A stretch of DNA of 64,000 nucleotides from PALSA-555 sp963821325 (GTDB taxonomy: Bacteria > Actinomycetota > Acidimicrobiia > IMCC26256 > PALSA-555). The position numbers and the translations under genes were made by a program. Below the pieces are notes generated by a model, which worked only from the letters and a program-made list of their open reading frames with translations, did no database searches and had not been told where the DNA came from. The stretch's first letter is position 1; each line of letters begins with the position of its first letter. Positions 9,095 through 16,177 of the stretch are shown one piece after another. The DNA lies in assembly GCA_963821325.1 (NCBI GenBank), contig CAWGDC010000006.1, positions 310,001 to 374,000 of the forward strand, written 5' to 3'.

Positions 9095-10082
9095 ATGCGT
9101 CTGTCACCGGGAAGCCACGTCGACCAGTTCGAGATCCTCGAGGCGCTCGGCGAAGGCGCCTACGCGGAGACATACAAGGCCCGCGACACGAGGAGCGGAC
9201 GACGTCGTGGTGCTGAAGTGCTTCGATCCCCAGCTGTTCGCGGACCCACACAACTTCCAGCGGTTCCGCCGCGAGGCGCAGATCGTCGCCCGGCTCGACC
9301 ATCCCAACGTGCTGCACAGCTTCGACGACGAGCACCACCGCAGCGAGCCATACCTGGTGCTCGAGTACTTCGACGGCGAGAACCTCCGCGTGCACGCCCG
9401 ATCCCTCGGCGGGCCGGTGCCGGTCACGACGGCGGTGGAGTGGGGCCGCCAGCTCGTCGACGCCCTCGAGTACCTCCACGCGCAGGGCATCGTCCACCGG
9501 GATCTCAAGCCCGAGAACGTGCTCGTCACGAAGGACGGACAGCTGCGGATCATGGACTTCGGCACGGCGATGCTCGACGGGGCCAAGCGACTGACGTGGC
9601 GGCACCTGAGCGAGAGCCTGGGCACCCCCGACTACATGAGCCCCGAGCAGATCAAGGGCAACCGGGGTGACGCCCGAAGCGACCTCTACGCTTGGGGCGT
9701 GCTCATGTACGAGCTCCTGACCGGTGAGCCGCCGTTCACGGGTGACAACTGGATGGCGACCATGGCCGCGCACCTGCAGGCCGACCCGAAGTGGCTGCGC
9801 AGCCACCGCAAAGACGTCTCGCCCCAACTCGAGGCCGTCGTGCTGAAGGCGATGCGCCGCTACCCGGAGCACCGCTACCAGAGCGCCGCCGCGCTGGCCC
9901 ACGACCTCGACCACCTGGACGAGCTCGACCCGGCCAACTTCGACCTGTCCCCGGAGCCGCCGATGGGCGGGATGGCCGCCACCGAGTCGGCGAAGCGCTT
10001 GTGGGCGTTCGTGGCGCTCGTCGCCGTCAGCTTCGTCGGCGTGTGCGCCGTGATCATCACCCTCGCAGTGGTGCTGCGGTGA
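9095..10082 (+). CDS. Tail-anchored Ser/Thr protein kinase, one frameshift
   Basis: A Hanks-type kinase that phosphorylates Ser/Thr. The glycine loop is GEGAYAET (19-26), the ATP lysine is in VVVLKCF just after a frame slip near 9197, the catalytic loop is HRDLKPEN, the metal motif is DFG, and the activation segment ends GTPDYMSPEQ. Repaired length is about 329 residues. The C-terminus is one membrane helix (LWAFVALVAV onwards) with almost nothing after it, so the kinase faces the cytoplasm and has no outside sensor domain, unlike PknB. The ATG follows the phosphatase stop by 1 nt, and its stop overlaps the next start (GTGA), implying translational coupling. Confidence 0.87.
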
Positions 10083-11326
10083 CCCGATCCGACCTAACGG
10101 GCATCCAGTGGGTGCGCCTGAGCTTCGTGGACGTGTTCGGGACCAGCAACTCGGTGCAGATCCCCGCCGGCCGCTACGACGAGGCCGCCGACCGCGGCAC
10201 CCCCTTCGACGGCTCAGCGCTCGAGGGACGGGCCCGCTACCTCGAGTCGGACATGCTGCTGCGCCCCGTGCCGGCCACCCTCGTCGAACTCGGCCACGGT
10301 GTCGCCCGCGTCGTGTGCACCGCCCACACCCCCGACGGGACCCGCTGGCCCGGCGACCCGCGCTACGCACTCGAGTCGCTGCTCGACGACGTCGGCGAGG
10401 TCGGCGACCAGACGACGGCCGCCGCCGAGCTCGAGTTCTACCTGCTCGACCTGGACGACGAGCCGGTCGACACCGGCGGCTACTTCGACGAGATCGAGAA
10501 CGAGGGGACGAGGGTGGCGCGTGCCGCGGCGGAGCGGCTCGTCAGCTGCGGCGTGCCGGTCGACGCCTGCCACCACGAGGCCGGACCCGGCCAGTACGAG
10601 CTCGACCTCGGTGCCCTGCCCCCGCTGCGCCTCGCGGACGGGCTGGTGCTCGCCAAGCAGATCGTGCGGGACCAGGCGCGCGCCACTGGTATGCACGCCA
10701 CATTCATGCCCCAACCCTTCGCCGGGGAACCCGGCTCGGGTCTCCACGTCCACCAGCGGATGCGGGACCGCCTCGTCGACGCCGCCGGATCCCTCGACGT
10801 CGAGGGTCGCGGCTTCGTCGCCGGGCAACTCACCCACGGCCGGGGGCTCAGCGCCCTCGCCGCGCCGACCGTCAACTCCTACAAGCGGCTCCACGCCGGC
10901 CCCGAGGCGCCCGGCGCCGTCGTGTGGGCCCACACCAACCGGGCCGCGCTGCTGCGGGTCAGCTCCTACCGCGGAGCCGAGGCGTCGATCGAGTACCGGG
11001 GCGCCGACCCGTCCGCCAACCCGTACCTGCTGCTCACCGGGCTCCTCGCCGCCGGCTTCGACGGCCTCGAGCGGGGCCTCGAGCTGCCGAGCCCGGCGGA
11101 GGAGTCGGCGTACGGCTACGACCCCGCGGTCGGTGAGACGCTCCTCGAGCCGCTGCCCCGCAACCTCGACGACGCGCTCGACGCGCTCGTCGCCGACGAC
11201 CTCCTGGTCGACACGTTCGACGATCAGCTCCTCGCCCGACTCCTCGACGGGCGACGCGCCGAGGCCGAGGAGTACCGGGGCCTCGTCACCGACTGGGAGC
11301 GGGACCGCTACCTCGAGGACACCTGA
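10079..11326 (+). CDS. Glutamine-synthetase-family ligase
   Basis: A 415-residue ATP-dependent ligase of the glutamine synthetase fold. Metal and substrate motifs are kept: AELEFYLL, EAGPGQYELDL, NSYKRL, GSGLHVHQRM and ASIEYRGADPSANPYL; the C-terminus has the usual WERDRYLE. It is shorter than GlnA (about 470) and I do not see the NLYDLP adenylylation site, so it is more likely a gamma-glutamyl-amine ligase or another GlnA-like enzyme than the housekeeping synthetase. The GTG start overlaps the kinase stop by 4 nt, so phosphatase, kinase and ligase are one operon. The substrate cannot be read from the sequence. Confidence 0.85.
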   Translation: MTRSDLTGIQWVRLSFVDVFGTSNSVQIPAGRYDEAADRGTPFDGSALEGRARYLESDMLLRPVPATLVELGHGVARVVCTAHTPDGTRWPGDPRYALESLLDDVGEVGDQTTAAAELEFYLLDLDDEPVDTGGYFDEIENEGTRVARAAAERLVSCGVPVDACHHEAGPGQYELDLGALPPLRLADGLVLAKQIVRDQARATGMHATFMPQPFAGEPGSGLHVHQRMRDRLVDAAGSLDVEGRGFVAGQLTHGRGLSALAAPTVNSYKRLHAGPEAPGAVVWAHTNRAALLRVSSYRGAEASIEYRGADPSANPYLLLTGLLAAGFDGLERGLELPSPAEESAYGYDPAVGETLLEPLPRNLDDALDALVADDLLVDTFDDQLLARLLDGRRAEAEEYRGLVTDWERDRYLEDT

Positions 11327-11352
11327 GGGCAAAACCCCGTCACCGACCACCA

Positions 11353-11392
11353 CGCGGGGCCGAGTGCCGATGATCCGTCGCCGAGCCCCGCG
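11353..11392. terminator. Inverted repeat between convergent genes
   Basis: An 8-bp perfect repeat (11353-11360 and 11385-11392) with a 24-nt loop, midway between the ends of the ligase gene and the DUF4118 gene. It could stop transcription from both sides; the long loop makes this tentative. Confidence 0.35.
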
Positions 11393-11417
11393 GCAGCGGC
11401 GACCGCGATGCGCGCTC

Positions 11418-12185
11418 CTACCCCGGCGCGTCGCGGCCCGGACCCGCGATGGCCGCACCGAGCTGATCGGCGAGGGCCACGGCCAACGCGCGGTTCTCTG
11501 AGGGCAGGCGGATGCCGGTTCCGTCAGCGGGCATGGTGAGCACGAACCGGCCGAGCAGCTGGCCGCCCCCTCGCACCGGGAGCTCCAGCTGACTGTTCAA
11601 TCCCTCGGCGTCAGGCTGGCCAGCGTCGACCCGCACACCCCGGTGGCGCAGTTGCGGCAGCGTGCTGCGGAACGGCGGCCGTTCGAACCGGCAGCTCTTC
11701 AGGTCGAGGAGGCTCGTGAGCTCGTTCTGCACGAGGGCCACGAGGCGGCCCGTGGACTCGCCGCCGGCAGCGAGCTCCGCGAGGTGCCGCAGGCGTTCGG
11801 CCTCCCGCGAGCTTCGGCGGGCCACGGCGTGGCTGCGGCGGCTGCGCGCCACGATCTCGCCGACCACGAGACCGACGACCAGGAGCAGGGCGACGGTCTG
11901 CACGTCGCCGCCACTGCTGATCGAGAACGAGTAGTAGGGGCGGGTGAACAAGAAGTCGAGTGAAACCGCGGCGGAGATCGCGGCGACGGCCCCGCCCAGT
12001 CGGCCGCCCATGATGGCGGCGACGAGGACAGTGAGAACGAGGATCAGCGCGACGTTCGACGTGCGGAGCTGGGGGCGGAGCGGGAGCATCACGAGGGCCG
12101 CGGCGATGGGGCCGGCGACCGCGACGACGACCGCCAGCGCAGGCAGGCGTTCGCCGGACCTCGATCCCTCCGGTTCTTCCTCCAC
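11418..12185 (-). CDS. DUF4118 membrane protein without a kinase domain
   Basis: A 255-residue protein. Residues about 15-105 form the four-helix DUF4118 membrane module found in KdpD, the potassium-responsive sensor kinase; LDFLFTRPYYSFSI is typical of it. A short coiled linker follows, then about 110 residues that resemble a GAF-like domain. There is no histidine-kinase domain. It sits 115 nt after two TrkA genes on the same strand, so a link to potassium or turgor sensing is a reasonable inference. A TACCAT box (12241-12246) followed by a hairpin near the predicted transcript start suggests its own promoter. The GTG at 12185 is the best start, but its ribosome site is weak. Confidence 0.72.
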   Translation of the reverse strand: MEEEPEGSRSGERLPALAVVVAVAGPIAAALVMLPLRPQLRTSNVALILVLTVLVAAIMGGRLGGAVAAISAAVSLDFLFTRPYYSFSISSGGDVQTVALLLVVGLVVGEIVARSRRSHAVARRSSREAERLRHLAELAAGGESTGRLVALVQNELTSLLDLKSCRFERPPFRSTLPQLRHRGVRVDAGQPDAEGLNSQLELPVRGGGQLLGRFVLTMPADGTGIRLPSENRALAVALADQLGAAIAGPGRDAPG

Positions 12186-12211
12186 GGCCGGTCGGCCTTT
12201 GCTCTCGGAAC

Positions 12212-12232
12212 GTCGGTGCGCCGAGCACCGAC
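12212..12232 (-). other. Hairpin at the 5' end of the DUF4118 transcript
   Basis: A perfect 8-bp stem (12212-12219 and 12225-12232) with a 5-nt loop. On the minus strand it starts about 8 nt after a TACCAT box at 12241-12246, so the mRNA would begin with it. It could equally be a terminator for the TrkA genes upstream. Confidence 0.4.
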
Positions 12233-12300
12233 ACGCGCGGATGGTAACCGGCGCTCCGCGGTGTCGGGCCGGCCACGGACCGGGACGACGCCGCGTCTCG

Positions 12301-12963
12301 TCAGGGTCCGATGAGCAGCGACCGGAGCGCGTCCTCGGACTCGGGTGTCACGAGCGCGAGCACCTCGTCGCCCGTGGTCACCGTCGTGTCACCGCGTGGG
12401 ACGATGACGTGACCGGTCCGGACGACGGCGACGATCACCGCGTCGCGGGGGATCTGCAGCTCGGCGATCGTGTGCCCCGCGGCGGGGGAGTCCTCGGCGA
12501 GGGTCACCTCGACGAGGCGGGCCTGGCCACCCTCGAACTGCAGCAAGCGAACGAGCGACCCGACCGAGACCGCTTCCTCGACGAGGGCGCTCAGGAGGTG
12601 CGGCGTGGACACCGAGACGTCGACGCCCCACGTCTCGTTGAACAGCCACTGGTTCTTGGGGTGGTTGACCCGGGCGACGACCCGCGGGACCGCGAACTCC
12701 TGCTTGGCGAGCAACGAGATCACGAGGTTGTCCTCGTCGTCACCGGTCGCGGCGACCATGACGTCGGCACCGTCCACGCCCGCGGCGTGCAGCGACGCGA
12801 CCTCGCAGGCGTCACCGACGAAGTAGTCGACCGCCAGCGAATCCCGCAGCCGCTGAATCAGCTCGGGGCTCTTGTCGAGCATGAGGACGTCGTGGCCCGC
12901 TTCGTGGAGATCACCGGCGATGTAGGTCCCGACGTTGCCGGCGCCGGCGATCGCGACTTTCAC
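12301..12963 (-). CDS. TrkA-family potassium regulator (CeoC-like)
   Basis: A 220-residue cytoplasmic RCK/TrkA protein that binds NAD(H) and gates a potassium transporter. The Rossmann motif GAGNVG is at residues 7-12 with the acidic end LDKS of strand two; the C-terminal RCK_C domain has VPRGDTTVTTGDEVLAL. The start lies 1 nt after the stop of the second TrkA gene, so the pair is co-transcribed. The same pair next to an APC permease occurs in mycobacteria (ceoB, ceoC). No TrkH or KtrB membrane subunit is visible here, so the likely partner is the divergent KimA-like permease. Confidence 0.87.
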   Translation of the reverse strand: MKVAIAGAGNVGTYIAGDLHEAGHDVLMLDKSPELIQRLRDSLAVDYFVGDACEVASLHAAGVDGADVMVAATGDDEDNLVISLLAKQEFAVPRVVARVNHPKNQWLFNETWGVDVSVSTPHLLSALVEEAVSVGSLVRLLQFEGGQARLVEVTLAEDSPAAGHTIAELQIPRDAVIVAVVRTGHVIVPRGDTTVTTGDEVLALVTPESEDALRSLLIGP

Positions 12964-12964
12964 G

Positions 12965-13633
12965 TCAGTGCCCCGCCTTCCGGGGCGGCTCGGCGAGGGT
13001 GTGGGCGAGCTCGTCCAGGTCCGCCTTGCGCACCGCGAGGTGCAGCACGTCGCCTTCCTGGCCGACGAGGCCGGGGGCGGCGAGCGCCGCCTGCCCGGCC
13101 CGGTTGAGCGACACGAGCCGGAACCGCGGATCGTCGGTGAGCGCCCCGAGGCTGTGACCGGCCCAGGCGTCGGGCAGGGCGCGCTCGACCAGCACCACCT
13201 GGCCGCTCGGCTCGGACCATTCGGTGACGCTCTCGTGCTCGAACAGCCGACGCATCACCTGATCTGTCGTCCAGGTGACGGTCGCGACGGTCGCGATCCC
13301 GAGCCGCTGGTAGATGACGGCCCGCCGCGGATCGTAGATGCGGGCCACCACCCGGGGGATCTCGTAGGTCTCCCGTGCGATCCGGGCCGCCAGGATGTTG
13401 GAGTTGTCGCCGCTGGTCACCGCGGCGAGCGCCCCAGCCTCGTGGACGCCGGCGGCCTCCAAGTGATCGCGATCGAACCCGAACCCGTGAACGGTCCGCC
13501 CCGAGAACTCGACCGGGAGCCTTCGGAACGCGGCGTCGCGCTTGTCGAGGACGGCCACACTGTGGCCGTCCCGGTCGAGGCCGACCGCCAGCTCCGCACC
13601 AACCCGGCCGCAGCCGACGACGATCACGTGCAC
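12965..13633 (-). CDS. TrkA-family potassium regulator (CeoB-like)
   Basis: A 222-residue TrkA protein opening HVIVVGCGRVGAEL (Rossmann GCGRVG), followed by the TrkA_C half with GQEGDVLHLAVRKADLDEL. It binds nucleotide and should pair with the downstream CeoC-like protein to control potassium entry. The GTG at 13633 gives the family N-terminus; a CAGGAT box 5 nt upstream suggests a leaderless mRNA. It is divergent from the KimA-like permease with 93 nt between the start codons, so the two transcripts share a control region. Confidence 0.87.
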   Translation of the reverse strand: MHVIVVGCGRVGAELAVGLDRDGHSVAVLDKRDAAFRRLPVEFSGRTVHGFGFDRDHLEAAGVHEAGALAAVTSGDNSNILAARIARETYEIPRVVARIYDPRRAVIYQRLGIATVATVTWTTDQVMRRLFEHESVTEWSEPSGQVVLVERALPDAWAGHSLGALTDDPRFRLVSLNRAGQAALAAPGLVGQEGDVLHLAVRKADLDELAHTLAEPPRKAGH

Positions 13634-13638
13634 GCCAG

Positions 13639-13644
13639 ATCCTG
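13639..13644 (-). promoter_or_regulatory. -10 box CAGGAT of the TrkA pair
   Basis: CAGGAT on the minus strand, 5 nt before the GTG at 13633. Confidence 0.4.
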
Positions 13645-13676
13645 ACACAGCGCCGACGGACGGGCGTCGTCGGGCG

Positions 13677-13682
13677 TAGGGT
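13677..13682 (+). promoter_or_regulatory. -10 box TAGGGT of the KimA-like permease
   Basis: TAGGGT lies 44 nt before the ATG at 13727. This leaves a 5' leader of about 35-40 nt with a CGGAG ribosome site, too short for a ydaO-type c-di-AMP riboswitch. Confidence 0.4.
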
Positions 13683-13726
13683 GTCGTTTCGGCGGCGCGA
13701 GCCGTTCGACCGGCCTCCGGAGCCCG

Positions 13727-16114
13727 ATGCAGACCGAGCCCGATCTCCGAACCTCGCCGCCGTCCGCCGGCGACACCGCGTCCTCGTCCGCGCCCGACGT
13801 GCCGGAGTCGCTCGGATACCGGATCAAGAACCGGCTGCTCGGGCCGCCGCTCAACACCGAGGCACTCGCGCACGAGCGGCTGGGCAAGCCCACCGCGCTC
13901 GCGGTGTTCGCGTCCGACAACCTGTCGTCGGTCGCGTACGGCACCGAGGAGATCCTCACGCACCTCGTCCCGTACGTCGGCGTCGCCGCGTTCGCGCTCG
14001 TGATGCCGATCACCATCGGCTTGCTCGTCGTGCTGGCATTCCTGATCCTGTCGTACCGTCAGACGATCAAGGCGTACCCGAGCGCGGGTGGCGCCTACAT
14101 CGTCACGCGAGACAACTTCGGGCTGTTGCCCGCGCAGGTCGCCGGCGTCGCGCTCCTGACCGACTACGTGCTCACCGTCGCCGTGTCCGTGGCGGCGGGA
14201 ACCGCGGCCTTGACCTCGGTCGCGTCCGGCCTCACCCCCTACGCGGTGCCGATCTCGGTGTTCTTCATCGTGTTCATCGCGTTCGGCAACCTGCGGGGCG
14301 TGCGGGAGTCGGGTCGGATGTTCGCGCTGCCCACGTACTTCTTCATCGGCAGCATGGTGGCGCTGCTCGGGATCGGCGTCGGCAAGATGCTGTTCGGCCA
14401 CCTTCCCGTTGAATCGCTGCACCACGCGGGTCTCGTGACCGTCGGGCACGCCGGGAGCGGCTGGCTCGCCGGGGCGACGCTGTTCATCGTGCTCCGGGCC
14501 TTCGCGTCGGGCGGTGCCGCGGTCACCGGCGTCGAGGCGATCTCGAACGGCGTCCCCGCGTTTCGGGTCCCGGAGTGGCGCAACGCCCGCACCACCCTCG
14601 TCATCATGGGCTCGACCCTCGGGACCATGTTCCTCGGCCTCTCGCTCCTCGCCGCGCACATGCACATCGCCCCCTACGCCAAGGGCACGCCGACCGTCAT
14701 CTCCCAGATCGGCAAGATCGTCTTCGGATCCAGCCCCGCCGGCAACGCCCTCTACTACTGCCTGCAGGCGGGCACCATGCTGATCCTGGTGCTCGCCGCG
14801 AACACCTCGTTCGCGGACTTCCCCCGGCTGGCGAGCTTCCACGCCGGCGACAACTTCATGCCCCGCCAGCTCACCAAGCGCGGGCATCGTCTCGTCTTCT
14901 CGAACGGCATCATCGCCCTCGCCGTCGCGTCCACGGTGCTCGTCGTCATCACCGCCGCTCGGGTGGACCGACTCATCCCGCTCTACGCGATCGGCGTGTT
15001 CACCTCGTTCACGCTGTCGCAGGCGGGCATGGCCCGCCATCACATCCGGATCAAGGAGCCGGGCTGGCGGCGCGGACTCTTCATCAACGGCACCGGCGCG
15101 CTCTTGTCGCTCATCGTCGACGTGATCATCGCCGTCACGAAGTTCAAGCCGGCCGGCGCCATCCTCGGCGCGTGGGTGATCATCCTGCTCGTCCCGGTCA
15201 TGGTGTACGGGCTGACCCGGCTGAACAAGCAGTACGAGGCCGAGGCGGAGGAGCTCGAGGAGAACGCGCCGCAGGCCGCGGAGGCGCCGATCCTGCGCCG
15301 CCACGTCGTCCTCGTCTTCGTGGACCGCCTCGACCTGTCCGCGGCGCGTGCGATCCAGTACGCACGGACGCTGATGCCCGACGAGCTGCGGGCCGTACAC
15401 TTCGACCTCGATCCGGTGCGCACCGAGGACCTCGCGGTCAACTGGCGTCGCCTGGGCCTGGCCCGGCTGCCGCTCGACCTGCTCGAGTGCCCGGACCGTC
15501 GGCTGGCGCGGGGCGCGCTCGATGTGGTCGCCGAGGTCGTCGCTGACGGGGAGACCGAAGCCACCGTGCTGCTGCCGCGACGCGAGTACAACCGATTCTG
15601 GCATCGGGCGCTGCACGACCGCACCGCCAACCAGATGGCCGCGGTGCTGAGCGACCTGCCCCACGCCAACGTCACGATCGTGCCGTTCCATCTCGGGCAG
15701 GGCCACCGCCGCACGCGGCCGCCGGCCCGGCTCCGGCGCAACGGCCGGGGACGGCCGGACACGCCCCCGCAGGGCCCCACACCTGACCCCGGGCTCGCCG
15801 TCGATGGCGCGGTGCCGATCGACGCGATCCACGACCGCGAGCGGGTCCGCGTTGCCGGGCGGGTCCACGCCCTCCGCGTCCAGCCATGGGCGGGGCAGCC
15901 CACCCTGGAGTGCACGATCACCGACGGCACCGGGCGCCTCACCGTGGTGTTCCTCGGCCGACGCCACATCGCCGGGATCGAGCCGGGCGCCCGGATCGTC
16001 GTCGACGGGATCGTCGGCACCCGGGCCGGCACGCGCGTCATCCTCAACCCCGAGTACCAGCTGCTCGCCGCGCCCGACCCCCAGCCCCCGCCGAAGCGGC
16101 CCGCCCGGCACTGA
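13727..16114 (+). CDS. KimA-like APC potassium permease with a C-terminal OB-fold domain
   Basis: A 795-residue protein. Residues about 50-500 are an APC-superfamily membrane region with about 12 helices; SDNLSSVAYGTEEI and SGGAAVTGVEAISNGVPAF are typical of the KimA/YdaO potassium-proton importer group. Residues about 520-660 form a cytoplasmic domain opening RRHVVLVFVDRLDLSAARA, like that of KimA. After a Pro/Arg-rich linker, residues about 696-785 form an OB-fold (RVRVAGRVHALRV, LTVVFLGRRHIAGI, VILNPEYQLL). In mycobacteria a similar OB-fold protein is, as I recall, a separate gene near ceoBC, so this is a fusion. Potassium is the likely substrate by family and by the TrkA neighbours. Confidence 0.82.
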   Translation: MQTEPDLRTSPPSAGDTASSSAPDVPESLGYRIKNRLLGPPLNTEALAHERLGKPTALAVFASDNLSSVAYGTEEILTHLVPYVGVAAFALVMPITIGLLVVLAFLILSYRQTIKAYPSAGGAYIVTRDNFGLLPAQVAGVALLTDYVLTVAVSVAAGTAALTSVASGLTPYAVPISVFFIVFIAFGNLRGVRESGRMFALPTYFFIGSMVALLGIGVGKMLFGHLPVESLHHAGLVTVGHAGSGWLAGATLFIVLRAFASGGAAVTGVEAISNGVPAFRVPEWRNARTTLVIMGSTLGTMFLGLSLLAAHMHIAPYAKGTPTVISQIGKIVFGSSPAGNALYYCLQAGTMLILVLAANTSFADFPRLASFHAGDNFMPRQLTKRGHRLVFSNGIIALAVASTVLVVITAARVDRLIPLYAIGVFTSFTLSQAGMARHHIRIKEPGWRRGLFINGTGALLSLIVDVIIAVTKFKPAGAILGAWVIILLVPVMVYGLTRLNKQYEAEAEELEENAPQAAEAPILRRHVVLVFVDRLDLSAARAIQYARTLMPDELRAVHFDLDPVRTEDLAVNWRRLGLARLPLDLLECPDRRLARGALDVVAEVVADGETEATVLLPRREYNRFWHRALHDRTANQMAAVLSDLPHANVTIVPFHLGQGHRRTRPPARLRRNGRGRPDTPPQGPTPDPGLAVDGAVPIDAIHDRERVRVAGRVHALRVQPWAGQPTLECTITDGTGRLTVVFLGRRHIAGIEPGARIVVDGIVGTRAGTRVILNPEYQLLAAPDPQPPPKRPARH

Positions 16115-16143
16115 CGCCCAGGAGCCTCGCCGCGCGAGCGGGT

Positions 16144-16159
16144 CGGGCGGCGTCGCCCG
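16144..16159. terminator. Short hairpin between convergent genes
   Basis: A 6-bp perfect stem (16144-16149 and 16154-16159) with a GCGT loop, between the ends of the permease and the acyl-CoA ligase. A candidate bidirectional terminator only. Confidence 0.3.
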
Positions 16160-16177
16160 GCCGAGCGCGACGCCGGT

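Noticed and set aside
13634..13726. Possible c-di-AMP (ydaO) riboswitch upstream of the KimA-like gene
   Set aside because: Only about 40 nt lie between the predicted transcript start and the ATG, too little for that riboswitch, and no matching motif is seen.
12965..16111. A minus-strand open frame of more than 1000 codons opposite the KimA-like permease
   Set aside because: Only its last 222 codons are the TrkA gene. The rest is the antisense shadow of the permease, with Arg/Asp/Gly/His-rich composition and no family motif.
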